From JBBSHJ01 sp038253135 (GTDB taxonomy: Bacteria > Actinomycetota > Actinomycetes > Mycobacteriales > QHCD01), in the NCBI GenBank assembly GCA_038253135.1, contig JBBSHJ010000067.1:1-17859 (forward strand): DNA of 17,859 bases. Reading direction: 5' to 3'. Below the pieces are notes generated by a model that worked only from the letters and a program-made list of their open reading frames with translations, had not been told where the DNA came from and did no database searches. This document shows positions 1-8,700 of this stretch, piece by piece; position 1 is the stretch's first letter, and the number at the start of each line of letters is the position of its first letter. A program made the translations under genes and the position numbers.

Positions 1-104
1 CCCGCCCCCCGCCGCGCCCCACCCCCCCCCCGGGCCCCCCCCCCCCCACCCCCCGCCGCCCACCCACCCGCCGGGGGGCCCCCCCCCCCCGCCCCCCCCC
101 CCAC
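1..104. repeat. Poly-C/G low-complexity stretch at window edge
   Basis: Nearly every base is C, with a few G and A, in long C homopolymer runs. No reading frame, repeat unit or known signal is visible. Its composition is far more extreme than the already GC-rich neighbouring coding DNA, and it ends abruptly about 30 bases before the lexA stop codon. The likeliest explanation is a sequencing or assembly artefact at a contig end. A real homopolymer tract cannot be excluded from the sequence alone. Confidence 0.7.
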
Positions 105-132
105 CACTCCGCTGTGCTGACGCGGGCGCCGA

Positions 133-1095
133 TCAAAGACGGCGGAGCACCGTGACGACGCGGCCCAGGATGGTGGCGTCGTCACCGGGGATGGGCGAGT
201 AGGCCGCGTTCTGCGGCATCAGCCAGACGTGCCCGTCGCGCCGGCGGAACGTCTTCACGGTGGCCTCACCGTCGATCATCGCGGCCACGATCTCGCCGTT
301 GTCAGCCACCGGCTGCTGGCGGACGACGACCCAGTCGCCATCGGAGATGGCGGCATCGATCATCGAATCGCCGACGACCTTCAGCAGGAACAGGGTGCCC
401 TCGCCGACCAGCTCGCGGGGGAGCGGAAAGACGTCCTCGATGGCCTGCTCGGCAAGGATCGGCCCGCCGGCCGCGATCCGGCCGACGACCGGCACGTAGG
501 CGGGTTGCGGCTGCGCCAGCGCGGGGTCGAAGGTGGGCTGCACGTCGGGCTCCAGGACCGCTTCCTCGGGCAGGCGCACCTCGACCGCACGCGGCCGGTT
601 GGGATCACGACGAAGAAAGCCTTTGCGCTCGAGTGCGGTCAGCTGGTGCGCGACGCTGGAGGTCGAGGTCAGGCCGACCGCGTCGCCGATCTCGCGCATG
701 CTCGGCGGGTATCCCCGCGCCTGCACCGATTCCTGGATGACCTGCAGCACGCGGCGCTGCCGCGCGGTGAGCCCCTGCGCGTCCGGCGGCGAGTCGGGAA
801 GCGGATGCACCGGGGCCTTGAATTGCGGCCCCCGGTGCTTGGCGAGTTGCTTCGCAACGACATCGGCCGGTGGCCGGCCCAGGCGCCGAGGCGGCGCCTG
901 GCGTGCTGCCTTCGTGGCCCTCACCGACTTTGCTGCCTTCGTGGTCTTGGCCTTGGCCGCGTTCGCCGCGTTCGCGCCCTTGCGTGCGGGTGCAGCCGCG
1001 GTACGTCGAGGCTGCTTCGCCGGCGCTGCGGCGCGCTCGTTCATGGCGGCCCGTGTGCGGCTGCCAGCGGATTTCGGTCGGTTGCGGTCGGCCAT
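133..1095 (-). CDS. lexA: LexA, SOS-response repressor with long basic N-terminal tail
   Basis: This is the SOS regulon repressor, which binds SOS boxes and cleaves itself when stimulated by RecA filaments. Residues about 108-175 form the winged-helix DNA-binding domain, including the GYPPSMREIGDAVGL and STSSVAHQL segments typical of actinobacterial LexA. Residues about 200-320 are the S24 peptidase domain. The Ala209-Gly210 cleavage site lies in GRIAAGGP, the catalytic Ser244 in VGDSM and the Lys281 in TVKTF, so the protein should be competent for self-cleavage. At 320 aa it is longer than the usual 230-260 because of an Ala/Lys/Arg-rich tail over residues 1 to about 75. The ATG at 1095 is well supported by a GGAGG seven bases upstream, so the tail is probably translated. 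The gene is divergent from the LysM gene, and two SOS boxes lie between them, consistent with autoregulation. Confidence 0.96.
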   Translation of the reverse strand: MADRNRPKSAGSRTRAAMNERAAAPAKQPRRTAAAPARKGANAANAAKAKTTKAAKSVRATKAARQAPPRRLGRPPADVVAKQLAKHRGPQFKAPVHPLPDSPPDAQGLTARQRRVLQVIQESVQARGYPPSMREIGDAVGLTSTSSVAHQLTALERKGFLRRDPNRPRAVEVRLPEEAVLEPDVQPTFDPALAQPQPAYVPVVGRIAAGGPILAEQAIEDVFPLPRELVGEGTLFLLKVVGDSMIDAAISDGDWVVVRQQPVADNGEIVAAMIDGEATVKTFRRRDGHVWLMPQNAAYSPIPGDDATILGRVVTVLRRL

Positions 1096-1191
1096 GCCGA
1101 AGCCTCCGTTGCTGTCGTGGCGGTCGGGCGGAGCCGTCCGCGCTGCTGTGGATCTGGAGTTGTGCCCCGCGCTTTAACAGTAAGCGGGCGA

Positions 1192-1220
1192 AGATAACGA
1201 TTCAAACACCTGTTCGACAA
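1192..1220 (-). promoter_or_regulatory. Candidate lexA promoter overlapping an SOS box
   Basis: On the minus strand TTGTCG (1220-1215) and TTATCT (1197-1192) are 17 bases apart, a good sigma70-type spacing reading towards lexA. The SOS box at 1202-1217 fills most of the spacer and touches the -35 element, so bound LexA would block RNA polymerase. The start of transcription would fall roughly 90 bases before the lexA ATG. Confidence 0.55.
1202..1217. promoter_or_regulatory. SOS box (LexA operator), one mismatch
   Basis: TCAAACACCTGTTCGA matches the actinobacterial/Gram-positive SOS palindrome TCGAAC-N4-GTTCGA at 11 of 12 defined positions; the left half has A instead of G at the third base. 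It lies inside the candidate lexA promoter and is the more likely autoregulatory site for lexA. Confidence 0.75.
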
Positions 1221-1281
1221 TATGGGCGGTGGGTCTCGACCGGTGTCATACCCCGGTGTTACACATCGTACAGACGTTCGA

Positions 1282-1297
1282 TCGAACAATCGTTCGA
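1282..1297. promoter_or_regulatory. SOS box (LexA operator), perfect palindrome
   Basis: TCGAACAATCGTTCGA is a perfect TCGAAC-N4-GTTCGA palindrome. It sits 65 bases before the ATG of the LysM division-inhibitor-like gene. The immediately overlapping GTTCGATCGAAC (1276-1287) is a second perfect palindrome made of the same half-sites in the opposite arrangement. The position suggests tight LexA control of the LysM gene, and possibly added control of lexA. Confidence 0.88.
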
Positions 1298-1320
1298 CGC
1301 TCGTGGGCGTGTCGTATCCA
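1293..1320 (+). promoter_or_regulatory. Possible promoter of the LysM gene
   Basis: TTCGAC (1293-1298) and TATCCA (1315-1320) are 16 bases apart, reading towards the ATG at 1362. The -35-like element overlaps the perfect SOS box. The hexamers are only moderate matches, so this is a tentative placement. Confidence 0.3.
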
Positions 1321-1361
1321 GCGTCACCGGCGCCGGCGCACAGCAGCAAGGAGGCAAACCG

Positions 1362-1988
1362 ATGTCCGTGGTGATGGACGAGCGATCCGATGTCGTTTCA
1401 CGATCGGCGGGCCGCGCCGCGGCCGACCGTCCACCAAGCGTCCCGCGGCGCGGACGCCCGGTTCCCGAGGGTCGCCATCGTGGTGCCGTGGGTCATGGCG
1501 CGGCCGGACGGCGGGCCGACGGATCCCGGCGCCGCGGCCGGCGACCGTGGGCGGCCGGCGTGCCGGCTCGGTGCTCCGGCGCCGTGGAGCGGATGATCGC
1601 GTTCGCTCCCTGGACGCCGGCTGGCCCTCGCGGGTTGACGGTGCCGGCGACCGCACAGCTGCCAACCGCACAGCCGCCACGGCTGACGCGGCGCGGCCGG
1701 CAGGTGCGCGCGCTCCTGCTCGCGGGGGTCGCTGCGGCCGTGCTCGTGCTGCTGGCTCCGGCCGTCGCCCGGGCAGTGGGCAATCTCGGGTCCGGTACAC
1801 CGTTGCCCGCGTCTGCGCCGGCCTCGGTCGTCGTCCGGCCCGGGGATTCGCTCTGGAGCATCGCGACGCGGATCGGGCCGGGGCACGATCCGCGCGCGGT
1901 CGTCGCCTATCTGAGCGAGCACAATCACCTGCACGGCGCCACCCTGTATGCGGGTCAGCGACTGCTGGTGGCACAGACCGCTCGGTGA
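1362..1988 (+). CDS. LysM membrane protein, ChiZ/DivS/YneA-like SOS cell-division inhibitor
   Basis: The 208-aa protein has three parts. Residues 1-115 are Arg/Pro/Gly-rich and probably disordered, residues about 117-138 form one transmembrane helix (ALLLAGVAAAVLVLL), and residues about 155-205 form a LysM peptidoglycan-binding domain with the VRPGDSLWSIA signature. The ATG at 1362 follows AAGGAGG at a good distance. The frame is open further upstream, but that stretch lies before the SOS box and overlaps lexA. The arrangement (divergent from lexA, upstream of nrdR, Arg-rich tail plus TM plus LysM) is that of mycobacterial Rv2719c (ChiZ). It also parallels B. subtilis YneA and C. glutamicum DivS, which delay septation after DNA damage. 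I infer the same role: envelope-located and LexA-repressed. The N-terminal part is poorly conserved in general, so a shorter start at 1593 is possible but lacks a well-spaced ribosome site. Confidence 0.82.
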   Translation: MSVVMDERSDVVSRSAGRAAADRPPSVPRRGRPVPEGRHRGAVGHGAAGRRADGSRRRGRRPWAAGVPARCSGAVERMIAFAPWTPAGPRGLTVPATAQLPTAQPPRLTRRGRQVRALLLAGVAAAVLVLLAPAVARAVGNLGSGTPLPASAPASVVVRPGDSLWSIATRIGPGHDPRAVVAYLSEHNHLHGATLYAGQRLLVAQTAR

Positions 1989-2076
1989 GGTGCTCGCGAC
2001 GCACCGGTCCGACGTCGCTGACTGATTGTCACGACGCGCCACTTGTGTTCGGTCGGTGAAGCTCCTACCCTCGGGA

Positions 2077-2092
2077 CCACAACATCTAGTAG
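2077..2092. promoter_or_regulatory. Candidate NrdR box upstream of nrdR-nrdJ
   Basis: CCACAACATCTAGTAG fits all the strongly conserved positions of the NrdR-box consensus acaCwAtATaTwGtgt (C, A, A, T, T and G of the core), though several weak positions differ. It lies 142 bases before the nrdR start, where an autoregulated nrdR-nrdJ operon would be controlled. NrdR boxes usually come in pairs about 15-16 bases apart; I find no good second copy. A different imperfect palindrome, TTACATACGTGTAA (2093-2106), lies immediately next to it. Confidence 0.45.
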
Positions 2093-2107
2093 TTACATAC
2101 GTGTAAG

Positions 2108-2158
2108 TTGTCCACAGGTTGGGTCGCGTGGTCCCCAAGCTCGCCACACTTATGCACA
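2108..2158 (+). promoter_or_regulatory. DnaA-box-like pair in the nrdR leader
   Basis: TTGTCCACA (2108-2116) is a consensus actinobacterial DnaA box, and TTATGCACA (2150-2158) differs from TTATCCACA at one base. A weaker copy, GGATCCACA, lies at 2173-2181. All three are on the same strand within 74 bases and directly beside the NrdR-box candidate. The sequence match is clear; DnaA binding is inferred. E. coli nrdAB offers a precedent for DnaA control of a reductase operon. Confidence 0.5.
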
Positions 2159-2233
2159 GGATCTCCCCAGCGGGATCCACAGCGAACGAGCGGGGCCCGG
2201 TTGCGCGGGCAGCGACGAAAGGAGGTCGGCACG

Positions 2234-2728
2234 GTGCGTTGTCCCTACTGCCGGCACCCCGACTCGCGGGTCGTCGACTCGCGCGAGGTCGACGATGGCC
2301 AGGTCATCCGCCGCCGCCGCTCGTGCACCGACTGCGGGAAGCGGTTCACCACCATCGAGGAGGCCACGCTCGCAGTGATCAAGCGCAGCGGGGTGACCGA
2401 GCCGTTCAGCCGCGACAAGGTGATCCTCGGCGTGCAGCGGGCCTGCCGGGGCCGCCCGGTGGACGACGACGCGCTGGCGCTGCTCGCGCAACAGGTCGAG
2501 GACGCCGTACGAGCCACCGGCGTCGCCGAAATCCCCAGCCAGGACGTGGGCCTGGCAATCCTCGGCCCGCTCCGCGACCTCGACGAGGTCGCCTACCTGC
2601 GGTTCGCGAGCGTCTACCGCTCGTTCGAGTCGCTGTCCGACTTCGAGGCCGAGATCGACGCGCTCCGCGACCTGCCGCACCCGGCGGCCCGGGCCGCCAA
2701 AGAGACGCGCGACGCGGCGCCGCGTTGA
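2234..2728 (+). CDS. nrdR: NrdR, transcriptional repressor of ribonucleotide reductase genes
   Basis: NrdR senses ATP/dATP levels and represses nrd operons by binding NrdR boxes. The 164-aa protein starts with a zinc ribbon whose ligands are Cys3, Cys6, Cys31 and Cys34 (CPYC and CTDC), including the conserved RRRRSCTDCGKRFTT segment. An ATP-cone domain follows over about residues 45-137, with VIKRSG, FSRDKV and a YLRFASVYRSF segment at its end. The length is normal apart from a slightly extended charged tail. The GTG at 2234 has AAAGGAGGT eight bases upstream and places the first zinc Cys at residue 3 as usual, so the longer open frame to the left is rejected. nrdJ begins 69 bases after its stop with no promoter seen between, so the two are probably one operon that NrdR itself represses. 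Confidence 0.95.
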   Translation: MRCPYCRHPDSRVVDSREVDDGQVIRRRRSCTDCGKRFTTIEEATLAVIKRSGVTEPFSRDKVILGVQRACRGRPVDDDALALLAQQVEDAVRATGVAEIPSQDVGLAILGPLRDLDEVAYLRFASVYRSFESLSDFEAEIDALRDLPHPAARAAKETRDAAPR

Positions 2729-2797
2729 GCCCGGCAGCATGCGCGCAATCAGAAGCTAAAGAGCGAGAACCAGACCCAGCACACAGAGGGAAGCCGT

Positions 2798-5700
2798 ATG
2801 ACTGAGATTCGGAATGAGAGCGTCAGGAGCAATCAGCCGATGCCGTCCGGCGATGGCTTGCAGATCGAGCGGGTCTACTCCAAAGCGGGCACGCATCCCT
2901 ACGACGAGGTGACCTGGCAGCGCCGCGACGTGGTGATGACGAACTGGCGCGACGGATCGGTCAACTTCGAGCAGCGTGGCGTCGAGTTCCCCGATTTCTG
3001 GAGTGTCAATGCCGCGAACATCGTCACGACGAAGTACTTCCGCGGCGCCGTCGGGACCGAGCAGCGCGAGTCCAGCCTGCGCCAGCTGATCGATCGCGTG
3101 GTCACCAGATATCATGACAGCGGCGTGGCCAACGGATACTTCGCGTCGATCGCCGACGGCGAGATTTTCGCGGCCGAGCTGACCTGGATGCTGTTGCACC
3201 AGGTCTTCAGCTTCAACTCTCCGGTCTGGTTCAACGTCGGTACGTCGGCGCCCCAGCAGGTCTCAGCGTGCCAGCCCTACGGCGCGCTGGTCAGCACGCC
3301 GCAGGGGCTGATCCCCATCGGTGAGTTGGTCGAGCAGAATGTCGTCGGCACCAAGGTCTACGACGCGCACGGGGTCACGTCGATCGTCGCGACAATGGCG
3401 AACGGGACCAAGGATGTCTTGCGCCTGCACACCAAGGCGGGCCACGTCCTCGATGTGACGGCTGATCACCTCGTCTACCGGAGCACCGGTGACGGCACGG
3501 GATCGTTCGTCCCCGCCGGTGAGCTCGGTCGTGGCGACACGCTGGAATGGCACCGCCGAGAAGGGCACGGTGAGGGCGAGATCACCTCGACCGCGATCGC
3601 CGAAGCCGCACTTGCCGGTTGGCTGCAATCCGACGGGTTCGTCGGCCAGTACGCCGGCACGGACAGATCGCTCACCATCGAGGCGATGACCGTTACCGAC
3701 GCCGAGCTCGCCTGGGTGCATCGAGCGCTCGACATGGTGTTTCCGGCCATGCACCGCCACGAGCGCCACGTCGCGACGCAGGACCAGTCACTCGACTGCC
3801 GCCGGACGCGAATATACGGCGCGGGCTTGACGCATTTCATCGACCGGTGGAACCTCAGACCGCGGCATAAGAGAATGACCGTTCCTACGCAACTCTTCAC
3901 CGCGCCACTGCCCGTCGTATCGGCCTACCTCCGGAGCATCTTCCAGGCGGAGGGTTCCGTCAGCAGCCGTAGTCGCTCGACTCTGGTCGCCGTCGATATG
4001 GCCTCCGAGGAGCTGATGCGCGGAATACAGTCATTGCTTGCGCGATTCGGGATCTTCTCCCGGGTGTCGTTCAAGGCAGATTCCCGCCCGAATCGGGTCG
4101 GTTGCTGGACGGTGCGAATCCAGAACGCGGGCGACCGCCGTACCTTCGCTGACGAGATCGGCTTCATCGATCCGCGGCAGGCGAACAAGCTGGAGGCGAG
4201 TTTCGAGCTGCCGGGTCGCGCCGCACGGCCGGTCAAGCGGCTCGAGATCGCCCGGATCGACAACCTGGGCCCGATGCCGGTTTATGACATCCAGACCTCG
4301 AGCGGCGAATACCTCTCCGACGGCTTACGCGTGCACAACTGTTTCATCCTGGCCGTCGACGACACGATGGAGTCGATCCTCAACTGGTATAAGGAGGAGG
4401 GCCTGATCTTCAAGGGCGGTTCGGGCGCGGGCCTTAATCTGTCCCGGATCCGCTCCAGCAAGGAGCTGCTCTCCTCCGGAGGCACGGCCAGCGGTCCGGT
4501 CAGCTTCATGCGCGGCGCCGACGCCTCGGCCGGGACTATCAAGTCCGGCGGTGCGACCCGGCGCGCGGCCAAGATGGTTGTCCTCGATGTTGATCACCCC
4601 GACGTGGGGGAGTTCATCGAGACCAAGGCAAAGGAGGAGCGCAAGATCCGCGCCCTGCGCGACGCCGGTTTCGACATGGATCTCGGCGGCGCCGACATCG
4701 CCAGCGTGCAGTACCAGAACGCCAACAACTCCGTCCGCGTCTCCGACGAGTTCATGCGGGCGGTCGAGGCGGGCGAGAAATTCCACCTGCGCGGCCGAAT
4801 GAAGCACGACGTCATCGACACCGTCGATGCCAGGGCGCTCTTCGACAAAATGGCCCGGGCGGCGTGGGAGTGCGCCGACCCCGGCATCCAGTACGACGAC
4901 ACGATCAACGACTGGCACACCAACACCGAGACGGGCCGAATTACGGCATCTAATCCCTGCTTCCCAGCCGATCAGCGGGTGCTCACCGACAAGGGCCTGA
5001 TTCCGATCGGTGAGCTAGTGCTCCGGGCCGGCAAGGACGAGACGTTCGACGTCTACACCAACGATGTGACCGCCGGCGATGACCCGAACGCGAGGATCGT
5101 TGCGACCACGCCCACCCGCCACATGGTGACCGGGCGAAATCCGATCGTCGAGTTGCGGTTCTCCGACGGTTCGCGGCTACGCTGCACACCACGGCACCGG
5201 CTTTGGACCGCTAATCGTGGCTGGGTCCATGCGGACCGGCTCACCGACGCCGACCGTGTTATCCGATCGCAACACTACGCCGCCCGGCCCTTTGCCGACG
5301 CCCGGCTCCCGCAAGCGCCGGTGGGCCGTGCCCGCAGCGCCCGGATGTTCAGTACGACGCAGCTGCCTGAGAAATGGGACGCCGACCTCGCGCATTACCT
5401 CGGCTGGCTGGTCGGCGACGGTTGTCTCACCAAGGATGGCGCCGTCACCGTCTACGGCACCGAGCAGGAACAGCGACAGATCATGTCTCGGCATGCCGCA
5501 CTGCTGCGGCGGGTCTCCGGCCATGGCCGCAAGCCGAGCGTGCAAGGCAACGGCACCGTTCAACTGAGCGCGATGCAGGCGGGCTGGCGCGAGTTCCTCG
5601 CTGGCCTCGGGGTGAGTACGGCGCGCTCGGTTGGCAAGACGGTGCCCGAATCGATATTCAAAGCACCGGAGATTGCACTGACGGCATTCCTGCGCGGCCT

Positions 5701-8700
5701 TTATGACGCCGCCGGGTGCGTGGTCAATCAACTCGAGAAAGGAACCCGCTACGTCGGGCTCGGCGCCCGCTCCGAGGAGCTCCTGATCGGGGTACAAGAG
5801 TTGCTGTCGAGCCTGGGTATTTTCGCGCGCATCTACCGGACCGGAGTCAAGTCGGCGACCTTCAGCTATGTCCGCCGGGAAGGATCGACGGCCGTCTCCG
5901 GCAGCGACGGTCCGTCATACGATCTACGCATCAGCGGTCGAAGCATCGCCGCGTTCGCGCAGCGGATCGGCTTCGATCATGCGAAGAAGTCTCAGCGGCT
6001 GGCTGACGTGGTCGCCAACCATCGCGTCGACGAGGTCGATGAGACGGTGCGCCTGGTGTCGCGTGGGAGCGCCGGATTCGAGCCGACCTACAACCTCACG
6101 GAGCCGCGCAACCATTCCTACATCGTCGGCGGGGTTGTCGTTGCCAACTGCTCGGAATACATGAGCCTCGACAATTCCTCGTGCAACCTCGCGTCGCTGA
6201 ACTTGATGAAGTTCCTGCGTACGGACGGCAGCTTCGACGCGCACACCTTTGTCAAGGCGGTCGAGCTCGTGATCACGGCGATGGATATCTCCATCTGCTT
6301 CGCCGACTTCCCGACCGAGGCAATCGGCGAGACCACCCGCGCCTACCGCCAGCTCGGCATCGGCTACGCCAACCTCGGCGCCCTGCTGATGGCGACCGGA
6401 CACGCCTACGACTCCGACGGCGGACGCGCGCTGTCTGCCGCCATCACCTCGCTGATGACCGGGACGGCGTACCGGCGATCAGCGGAGTTGGCCGGGGTCG
6501 TCGGGACCTACGACGGTTACGCGCGCAACGCGACACCGCACCAGCGCGTCATGCGCAAGCACGCGGCCGCCAACGATCAGGTCCGTTCGGTCGGGGCCGA
6601 CGATGCCACGGTGCTTGCAGAGGCGGCGAAGCAATGGCAGCAGTGCCTTTCGATCGGGGGCGCGAACGGCTGGCGCAATGCTCAATCCAGTGTATTGGCT
6701 CCGACCGGGTGCCTCACCGCAGACACCCTGGTGACCTCGGATCGAGGTCTGACCCGGCTGTCAGAGCTTGGCGATGTGTGGGGCGATCGCTGGCAGGAGC
6801 TCGAGGCGACGGTATCAACGGACGATGGACCAAAGCCGGCGACCCGATTCTTCATCAATGGTGAGGAGCCAACGCGGCGCATCGTCACGTCCGGCGGCTA
6901 TCGGTTGCAGGGCACCTTCGGCCACCGCGTGCGGGCGATTGACCCGACCAACGGCGAATGGATCTGGCGTCGCCTGATGGACCTGCAGGCGGGTGAGATC
7001 GTCCCGATCCAGCTCGGCACCCTCGTCGGCGACGCTCGTCGCGTCCCGCTGCCAGTCCTCGATCAGGCCCACTACGCCGGAGACCGGAAGGTCGTCGTTC
7101 CGGATATCGTGAGTGTCGACTTGGCGGAACTGGTCGGCTATTTCATGGGCGATGGCAGCCTTCATGCTAAGGGCATCAGACTGTGCGTGGCCGATACCGA
7201 TCTGGACGTGATCGACCGACTTCGCGTGCTCGCGAAATCGCTCTTCGGCCTGGAACCGGTGGTGACCTCCAAGACGGGCTACCAGGAAGTCACGTTGCAG
7301 TCGGTGCGCCTCGCCCGGTGGTGGCAGGCCGCGGGGTTCGCCAGAGTCTTGCCGACCGAGGATCACATCGGTAAGGGCTGGAAACCCCACGTGCCATGGG
7401 CGATCCGCGAGACCAACAGTTCAGCCGTGTACTCCGCTTTCCTTCGTGGTCTATTCGAGGCCGATGGCGCTGTTCTCGACGGTGTGCCGAGCGTTGCGAC
7501 GGCGTCGGAGCGATTCGCCGACGATGTCAGGAGTCTCCTGCTCATATTGGCGATCCCCTCGACGACCCGCAAGACCACTAGCGGCTGGGGCGGTCCGCAG
7601 TTCCAGGTCAGGATCCGGAACGTCCGGCATGCAGTGACCTTTGACGAGAAGGTCGGATTCCTGAGTGAGCGAAAGGCGAGACTGCTGGCCCACGCTCCGT
7701 CGACCCATTCGGGACGAGGCGACCTGATTTTGCTGCCGAGACATGTGTGGCTCGAGCTCGCTCCGCTCGGACATCCCGAGCGACAGCTTGTCGTCCAGTC
7801 GCTCGCCCGCAGTATTGGCGTGAGCCGCAGCGTCGCCACGCGCCTGCTCGGTTCCACCCGTGATCCGCGACTGGCTCGCGCGCTTGATTACGTCTACGAG
7901 GTGGTCGCCGCGAACGAGGATGGGGGGATTCAGCCGACGTACGACATCTCGGTCCCTGAAAATGTCACCTACGTTGCTGACGGCTTCGTCAGCCACAACA
8001 CCATCGGCTTCATGATGGACTGCGACACGACGGGGGTGGAGCCCGACTTCTCCCTCGTGAAGTTCAAGAAGCTGGTCGGCGGCGGCTCGATGCAGATCGT
8101 CAACCGCACCGTGCCGCAGGCTTTGAGCGCGCTCGGCTATCAGGACGAGCAGATCGAGGCGATCGTCGAATACATCTCCGAGCACGGGCACGTCATCGAT
8201 TCGCCTGGCCTGCGACCGGAGCACTACGAGGTCTTCGACTGCGCGATGGGTGCGAGGGCGATCTCGCCGATGGGGCACGTGCGGATGATGGCGGCCGTGC
8301 AGCCGTTCATCAGCGGCGCCATCAGCAAGTGCGTGGTCGGTGACACGCTCGTTGCGTCGGCGGACGGCCTGATCCGGATCAAGAGTCTGCATCGGGGCGA
8401 GGACGAGGACACCTTCCGCGATGAGCAGCTTGAGATCGTCTCCCTCGATGGGTATCGCAAGACGGATGCCTTCTATTATGGCGGCATGCGGCCGGTACGA
8501 CAGGTTCGGCTGCGCTCCGGTCACGCGATCACCGGCACGGACCCGCACCGGTTGCTGACCGCCGATGTTGGTGGACTGACATGGAAGTCGCTCGATGCGA
8601 TCGCCGTCGGCGACGCTGTTGCCACGCAATACGGCGCAGAGCTGTGGTCGAGCGTGCCGTCGAGCCTTCGTGGCATCGCGGTGTCAGCGCCGTACGGTCC

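Noticed and set aside
229..1197. Long plus-strand open frame across lexA
   Set aside because: It is the complement of a well-supported lexA gene with intact catalytic residues; its Arg/Gly/His-rich product has no family character.
2729..2797. Possible B12 riboswitch before nrdJ
   Set aside because: Only 69 bases separate nrdR and nrdJ, too short for a cobalamin riboswitch, and no B12-box-like sequence is visible.
7451..8629. Long minus-strand open frame inside nrdJ (392 codons)
   Set aside because: It runs antisense through intein 3 and conserved reductase motifs and is explained by high GC content lacking stop codons.
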